Part shown: positions 60,854 through 64,000 of the stretch, piece by piece
How positions within the stretch are numbered: position 1 is the first letter of the stretch
Layout of the letters: the number at the start of each line of letters is the position of its first letter
Source: a virus
DNA: 64,000 nt
Reading direction: 5' to 3' (one strand)
IMG/VR virus record: IMGVR_UViG_3300040801_004034
Span: 124,001-188,000 of that record
Made by a program: the position numbers and the translations under genes
The notes under the pieces: generated by a model
Told to the model about the DNA's origin: nothing
What the model saw: the letters and a program-made list of their open reading frames with translations, nothing else
Database searches by the model: none

Positions 60854-61132
60854 TCAATGTTCCTGTTTTAGAATTATACTACCTTTACCCAAATCTTTAA
60901 ACGCCCAATCATATGGTACCGTAACTGTAAATTCTGTTACAACTTTCGGTATATCCTTACCAGAGAACATTTTATCATATAAATGCTTACGAGTAAACAT
61001 TCGTTTCGTTTTAATGTTCAACAGGTTAACCCCTTTAGGTGTAGATCGAATACACAAAAATACACTATCTGGTCTACCATATAGGCAGTATAAGTGTCCG
61101 ATCTTCAATTTTATGTATTTAATCCGTATCAT
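60854..61132 (-). CDS. Hypothetical protein, 92 aa
   Basis: Basic, beta-rich (KYIKLKIGHLYCLYG; VVTEFTVTVPYDWAF). Unknown. Overlaps the upstream membrane-protein gene by 14 nt. Confidence 0.65.
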   Translation of the reverse strand: MIRIKYIKLKIGHLYCLYGRPDSVFLCIRSTPKGVNLLNIKTKRMFTRKHLYDKMFSGKDIPKVVTEFTVTVPYDWAFKDLGKGSIILKQEH

Positions 61133-61445
61133 TTTTATCTATATCTTTAGCAATAGCTTCAACAATAAAATCATACACAAATTTTGTCGCTTCTTGTTGT
61201 TCTTTATAGAATAGTAATCTTGTTATAATAACTGAAATCAGCAATGTAAAAAATGTAAATACAAAGGCAATGCAAAAAATAGTGAAACTACTGAGAACCT
61301 CTATAACAGAATAACCATATGTAATACCCAAAAAAAGTTGAAATATATATACAGGCCATATTACAAGATCAGGATTCGTTTCAATCCACTCACCACAGAA
61401 CGTATAAAATGTTCTGTCATTAATTTCTATTCTCGTACGTGCCAT
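61119..61445 (-). CDS. Membrane protein, 108 aa
   Basis: Two membrane helices (VIWPVYIFQLFLGITYG; FTIFCIAFVFTFFTLLISVII) and an acidic tail. ATG overlaps the stop of the interrupted gene upstream (TAATG). Confidence 0.7.
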   Translation of the reverse strand: MARTRIEINDRTFYTFCGEWIETNPDLVIWPVYIFQLFLGITYGYSVIEVLSSFTIFCIAFVFTFFTLLISVIITRLLFYKEQQEATKFVYDFIVEAIAKDIDKNDTD

Positions 61446-61678
61446 TACTTACGAAATCTATCTAGATATTCATCAAATGTTTGATCATGCGCATGGTTAT
61501 AAACATAATCAAAAAGAAATTCATTTGCATCTTCTGCATTAGTGAACTGTTCATCGAATCCATCCTCAGATAGTTGCGCATATAATTTATCGAAATATTC
61601 AGTCCGAACCTTTTCAAGTTCACCAATGAATGTTTTTACTCAATAGATTTCGTCTTCCCATTTACCTTTAATTTCCAT
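61445..61678 (-). pseudogene. Small gene interrupted by a single TGA
   Basis: ATG 61678 opens MEIKGKWEDEIY, then TGA (61640-61642), then 64 intact codons beginning VKTFIGELEKVRTEYF to TAA, whose last base overlaps the next gene's ATG. No good start codon exists after the TGA. One nonsense mutation, an opal readthrough or a sequencing error would each explain it. Confidence 0.55.
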
Positions 61679-61682
61679 ACTA

Positions 61683-61838
61683 TTATTCTGTTTCTTGTTC
61701 ATCATAAAATGTTTCTAAGATTTTCACGCTTGAAGCTGAGAAGTTGAGTTGTTCATAGATAAACTCTTCACAAGCTTCAACCATCTCAGCTTCTGTTTCA
61801 TAACCATCCATGCAAAGTTCTATTAAAAATTTAGGCAT
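61683..61838 (-). CDS. Hypothetical protein, 51 aa
   Basis: MPKFLIELCMDGYETEAEMV, acidic. One-base overlap with the gene upstream. Unknown. Confidence 0.65.
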   Translation of the reverse strand: MPKFLIELCMDGYETEAEMVEACEEFIYEQLNFSASSVKILETFYDEQETE

Positions 61839-62899
61839 TATACGTCGTCATATTCAGGGTTAACTTTCATATCTTGTTTGTACTCATCAAATACATCAAG
61901 AACATCTTCATGCAAACGTTCAACTGTATGATAATTAACAAATTCGAAATAACTTTTGTTATCGATAAATTCGTCCTTGTAATATTGGATGAAATTACCT
62001 AGCTCTTTACCTTCCAAGCCAGTGATTTTCGAAATATCCCCACCGCTGAACTTCTTATTGGCGCGATCTCTTACATAAACATAGTTATATGCATCATCGA
62101 CTTGCTTATAGAATGTATCAGGCTCCTTATTCAACTTACGTTCAGCATGTCGAATTGGGTCCCAAACAGGACTAGTTGCAGTATATTTCTTCTTATTGTT
62201 GATGAAATCTGCTAAGAATCTTTTAAACATAGGACGGTGTGTATCACGCTTGCGACTCTTTCGATTTTCACTATCAGCTTCAGTCACACCTTGCCAGATG
62301 TAATCGCTACTAAGTAGAAAATCCATTACTACCTCTTCAGGAAGTTCGATATTCGAAAACAGACCTTTAAGTTCATCGCTATTATAACCAAGCACAGTGA
62401 GTGCTTCAGTAAAGTCGTTTGTCAAAAGCAACTTATTACCTTCAGGTAGCTTATACCACAGACCATCATGACCAAACATGTAACCGAGACTACGTGCAAC
62501 CCGACCTAGGATCATACCAAAGTCACCAAAGCTTAGATAATTGCAATAGAACTCTTTCGTATCAGTTGTTGCGAAGATCAGATCGATTTGAAGCAAGTTA
62601 TCCCAAAGCATGCTATAAACATTATGATTTGAGATGATAACACCAGCTTTCGGTTCATTGACTGAGATGTTTTTAAGCGTAGTCATCATATTGGTAACAC
62701 GCTCATATTCACTACCACTTGCTGGTGGTACACAAACGATATCGATATCACCGAAGTCTTCTTTACCAGCAATATCTGCAGGAATTGTATAGTCGATATC
62801 ATACTTTGCAAGCATTTCACCCACTTCTTTACAAGCAGCACGATAGTATTCTGGTGATACCCTTACTGCTCCGAATTCTTTTAATGCGTTTCCACCCAT
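61838..62899 (-). CDS. Nucleotidyltransferase-fold protein
   Basis: 353 aa. MGGNALKEFGAVR start, then KEDFGDIDIVCVPP (DxD) and LLQIDLIFAT (third acidic residue) place it in the polymerase-beta nucleotidyltransferase superfamily. The remaining 230 residues are helical and basic. Related proteins occur in many large phages; substrate unknown, RNA-end or tRNA modification possible given the genome. Confidence 0.78.
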   Translation of the reverse strand: MGGNALKEFGAVRVSPEYYRAACKEVGEMLAKYDIDYTIPADIAGKEDFGDIDIVCVPPASGSEYERVTNMMTTLKNISVNEPKAGVIISNHNVYSMLWDNLLQIDLIFATTDTKEFYCNYLSFGDFGMILGRVARSLGYMFGHDGLWYKLPEGNKLLLTNDFTEALTVLGYNSDELKGLFSNIELPEEVVMDFLLSSDYIWQGVTEADSENRKSRKRDTHRPMFKRFLADFINNKKKYTATSPVWDPIRHAERKLNKEPDTFYKQVDDAYNYVYVRDRANKKFSGGDISKITGLEGKELGNFIQYYKDEFIDNKSYFEFVNYHTVERLHEDVLDVFDEYKQDMKVNPEYDDV

Positions 62900-62905
62900 G
62901 ATGTT

Positions 62906-63163
62906 TTATTTTAGTTTTTCGTAATAATTGAGAGATATGATCTCCCGACCATAACCTTCCTTTTCTAGAAGGTCATTATAATACTGTTCCTGCTCTTCAA
63001 GCTCAGCCAAGCTGTCTGATGTGATAACTAAACGACCGGTTGATGTTGTTTGTTTAAACACTTCATATTGTCGTTCTTCATACGGTCTTGACCATTCAAT
63101 ACTAAGAATGTATTGCTTATTCTTGTATCTAGGTCCTGGCGGATAGTGTCGTTCCTGCTTCAT
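62906..63163 (-). CDS. Hypothetical protein, 85 aa
   Basis: MKQERHYPPGPRYKNKQYIL; ends with a helix LAELEEQEQYYNDLLEKEG. Start chosen at ATG 63163, still overlapping the next gene's end by 35 nt. Unknown. Confidence 0.6.
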   Translation of the reverse strand: MKQERHYPPGPRYKNKQYILSIEWSRPYEERQYEVFKQTTSTGRLVITSDSLAELEEQEQYYNDLLEKEGYGREIISLNYYEKLK

Positions 63164-63464
63164 CTGTATATTTGTTGGTGTATACATGTGCAACGAATGA
63201 TCCCTCATTAACGAGAACCGTCTTAAGGTATTCTGTTACCATTGTTTTACCACCATCATCTGTAGACGATTTAGGTGGAACGGCATCGCCAGTCATTACA
63301 ACATGGTAGATATCCATACGGGTTTCCTTTTCGTCATCATCAACTTCATACCATACACAGATGTCAGCATACTGTGCATCAATATGCATAAACTTTGATC
63401 CAACAGGTACTTCAAGTTCAGCGATTAAACTTACAGGGAGTGAGTATTTATATATTCGTTTCAT
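63129..63464 (-). CDS. DUF7352-like small protein, 111 aa
   Basis: MKRIYKYSLPVSLIAELEVP, GSKFMHIDAQYADICVWYEV: a compact beta protein of a type very common in phages, where each strand alternates with charged turns. Function unknown. Confidence 0.7.
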   Translation of the reverse strand: MKRIYKYSLPVSLIAELEVPVGSKFMHIDAQYADICVWYEVDDDEKETRMDIYHVVMTGDAVPPKSSTDDGGKTMVTEYLKTVLVNEGSFVAHVYTNKYTDEAGTTLSART

Positions 63465-63479
63465 AATTCTATTATAGTA

Positions 63480-63740
63480 TCAGTCTGATGTCCAATCAAC
63501 TGTATCATCCAAAGGGTCAAACATTAGCACCCAACCTAAAAAGTCTTCTTCAATTCGTCGTGGTGAACCATAGCTAACCCAATGCTTGGGACCGCAGTAA
63601 TTTTCAACGTAATAACCTGGTTCGAGATCACCTCGTTTGTATTTAGTCCACTTAACTGTTACAGCACAAGCAGTTAGAGATTCTTTATGAACTGCAAGAT
63701 ATATACCTTCTCTTAGTAATGGATTAGTTGTTAGTTTCAT
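63480..63740 (-). CDS. Hypothetical protein, 86 aa
   Basis: MKLTTNPLLREGIYLAVHKE, GYYVENYCGPKHWVSYG. Unknown. Confidence 0.65.
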   Translation of the reverse strand: MKLTTNPLLREGIYLAVHKESLTACAVTVKWTKYKRGDLEPGYYVENYCGPKHWVSYGSPRRIEEDFLGWVLMFDPLDDTVDWTSD

Positions 63741-63744
63741 AATT

Positions 63745-64000
63745 TTAGTCTGTTATAAATGTTGGAGAGAACTCTTTATATTCTCTGAGTGCAATTTCAC
63801 TTACACCTTCTACAATCTTCTTCTTGTCGCATGCATAGAGACCAGAGCAGCTAAATGCACCGACTTCTAAAACATATGGTTTCATACCAGCATCAAGACA
63901 TACATCAAGAATCCATACTGAACACGGATTGTAATCAGTTGTATCAGCCAGCACACGATCAACGAATGCATTCAAATGCCCTGGAGCTTCTTTTCTATTT
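63745..64000 (-). CDS. C-terminal part of an ATP-grasp (R2K-like) protein, partial
   Basis: Open from the window edge to the stop. GHLNAFVDRVLADTTDYNPC, VWILDVCLDAG and KPYVLEVGAFSCSGLYACD follow the C-terminal pattern of phage R2K-type ATP-grasp proteins (E-x-N/G...SGxY..D). The N-terminus lies beyond base 64000. Confidence 0.68.
   Translation of the reverse strand, partial: NRKEAPGHLNAFVDRVLADTTDYNPCSVWILDVCLDAGMKPYVLEVGAFSCSGLYACDKKKIVEGVSEIALREYKEFSPTFITD

Noticed and set aside
1-64000. Genome-wide reassignment of TAG because of the CTA tRNA
   Set aside because: Several ordinary genes end in TAG with non-coding or unrelated sequence beyond it (for example 24259, 30441, 40223, 42898). 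At most selected TAG codons are read through.
1-64000. CRISPR arrays, insertion sequences and attachment sites
   Set aside because: No regularly spaced direct repeats, transposase genes or terminal inverted repeats were seen. The only mobile elements recognised are homing endonuclease genes.

Overview
The window is part of the genome of a large, AT-rich, T4-like tailed phage. Its structural genes are recognisable T4 homologues: gp5-like baseplate spike, gp23 capsid, gp22 scaffold, gp21 protease, gp4, gp13, gp20 portal and gp15. It also carries phage DNA-metabolism genes (thyA, denV, an ATP-dependent DNA ligase) and several homing endonucleases. The host cannot be named. The lipoproteins, a DUF1289 protein and the general gene content suggest a Gram-negative, probably proteobacterial host.

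Region 1 (about 750-19,520, + strand) is an RNA gene factory. I read about 55 tRNA or tRNA-like genes, covering all 20 amino acids. They include an initiator-type tRNA, a tRNA with a CTA (amber) anticodon, a tRNA-Lys with a 40-nt insertion in its anticodon loop, and a tmRNA with a tag ending in LMAA. Between the tRNAs lie about 20 structured non-tRNA units, often closed by a terminal helix and separated by a recurrent (A)TTTTA(T) linker. By eye many of these align, piece by piece and in scrambled order, with conserved parts of bacterial rRNA. Large-subunit matches are domain I, the L11/thiostrepton (GTPase-associated) centre, a domain III piece, four consecutive pieces of domain V and the sarcin-ricin region. 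Small-subunit matches are pieces spread from the 5' end to the 3' end. One unit looks like 5S rRNA. If alignment confirms this, the phage encodes fragmented, scrambled rRNA genes, which I regard as the main discovery here. Five HNH or GIY-YIG endonuclease genes and a few small protein genes are embedded in the array.

Region 2 (19,545-25,725) has a lipoprotein, a frameshifted thioredoxin, the baseplate spike on the minus strand, and a + strand trio: a TGT-like protein, a P-loop kinase and QueF. The trio suggests 7-deazaguanine modification of DNA or RNA.

Region 3 (25,846-38,250, mostly minus) is the head and neck module, ordered in its transcription direction gp15, portal, gp13, gp4, protease, small core protein, scaffold, capsid. 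It is interrupted by + strand genes and a homing endonuclease. Many genes here start just downstream of TAAATA-type late promoters.

Region 4 (38,263-64,000, minus) is a dense set of short overlapping genes. It holds a large RNA-maintenance toolkit that matches the RNA array: CCA-adding enzyme, Thg1-like 3'-5' polymerase, two RNA ligases (T4 Rnl1 type and DRB0094 type), a kinase-like P-loop protein, a predicted cyclic-phosphate-processing protein and an RlmN/Cfr-like radical SAM enzyme. A Pth2 peptidyl-tRNA hydrolase sits in region 1. Many of these genes follow a phage-specific promoter, AGGAAC-N5-TATAAT, placed only a few bases before the start codon.

Several genes are interrupted by single stop codons (pth2, a zinc-ribbon gene, a prepilin-like gene and a small gene at 61,445) or by homopolymer frameshifts (thioredoxin and a small gene at 10,549). 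The amber cases are interesting because of the CTA tRNA, but sequencing error or decay is possible for any of them. All rRNA comparisons were made from memory of E. coli sequences and need a covariance-model search.
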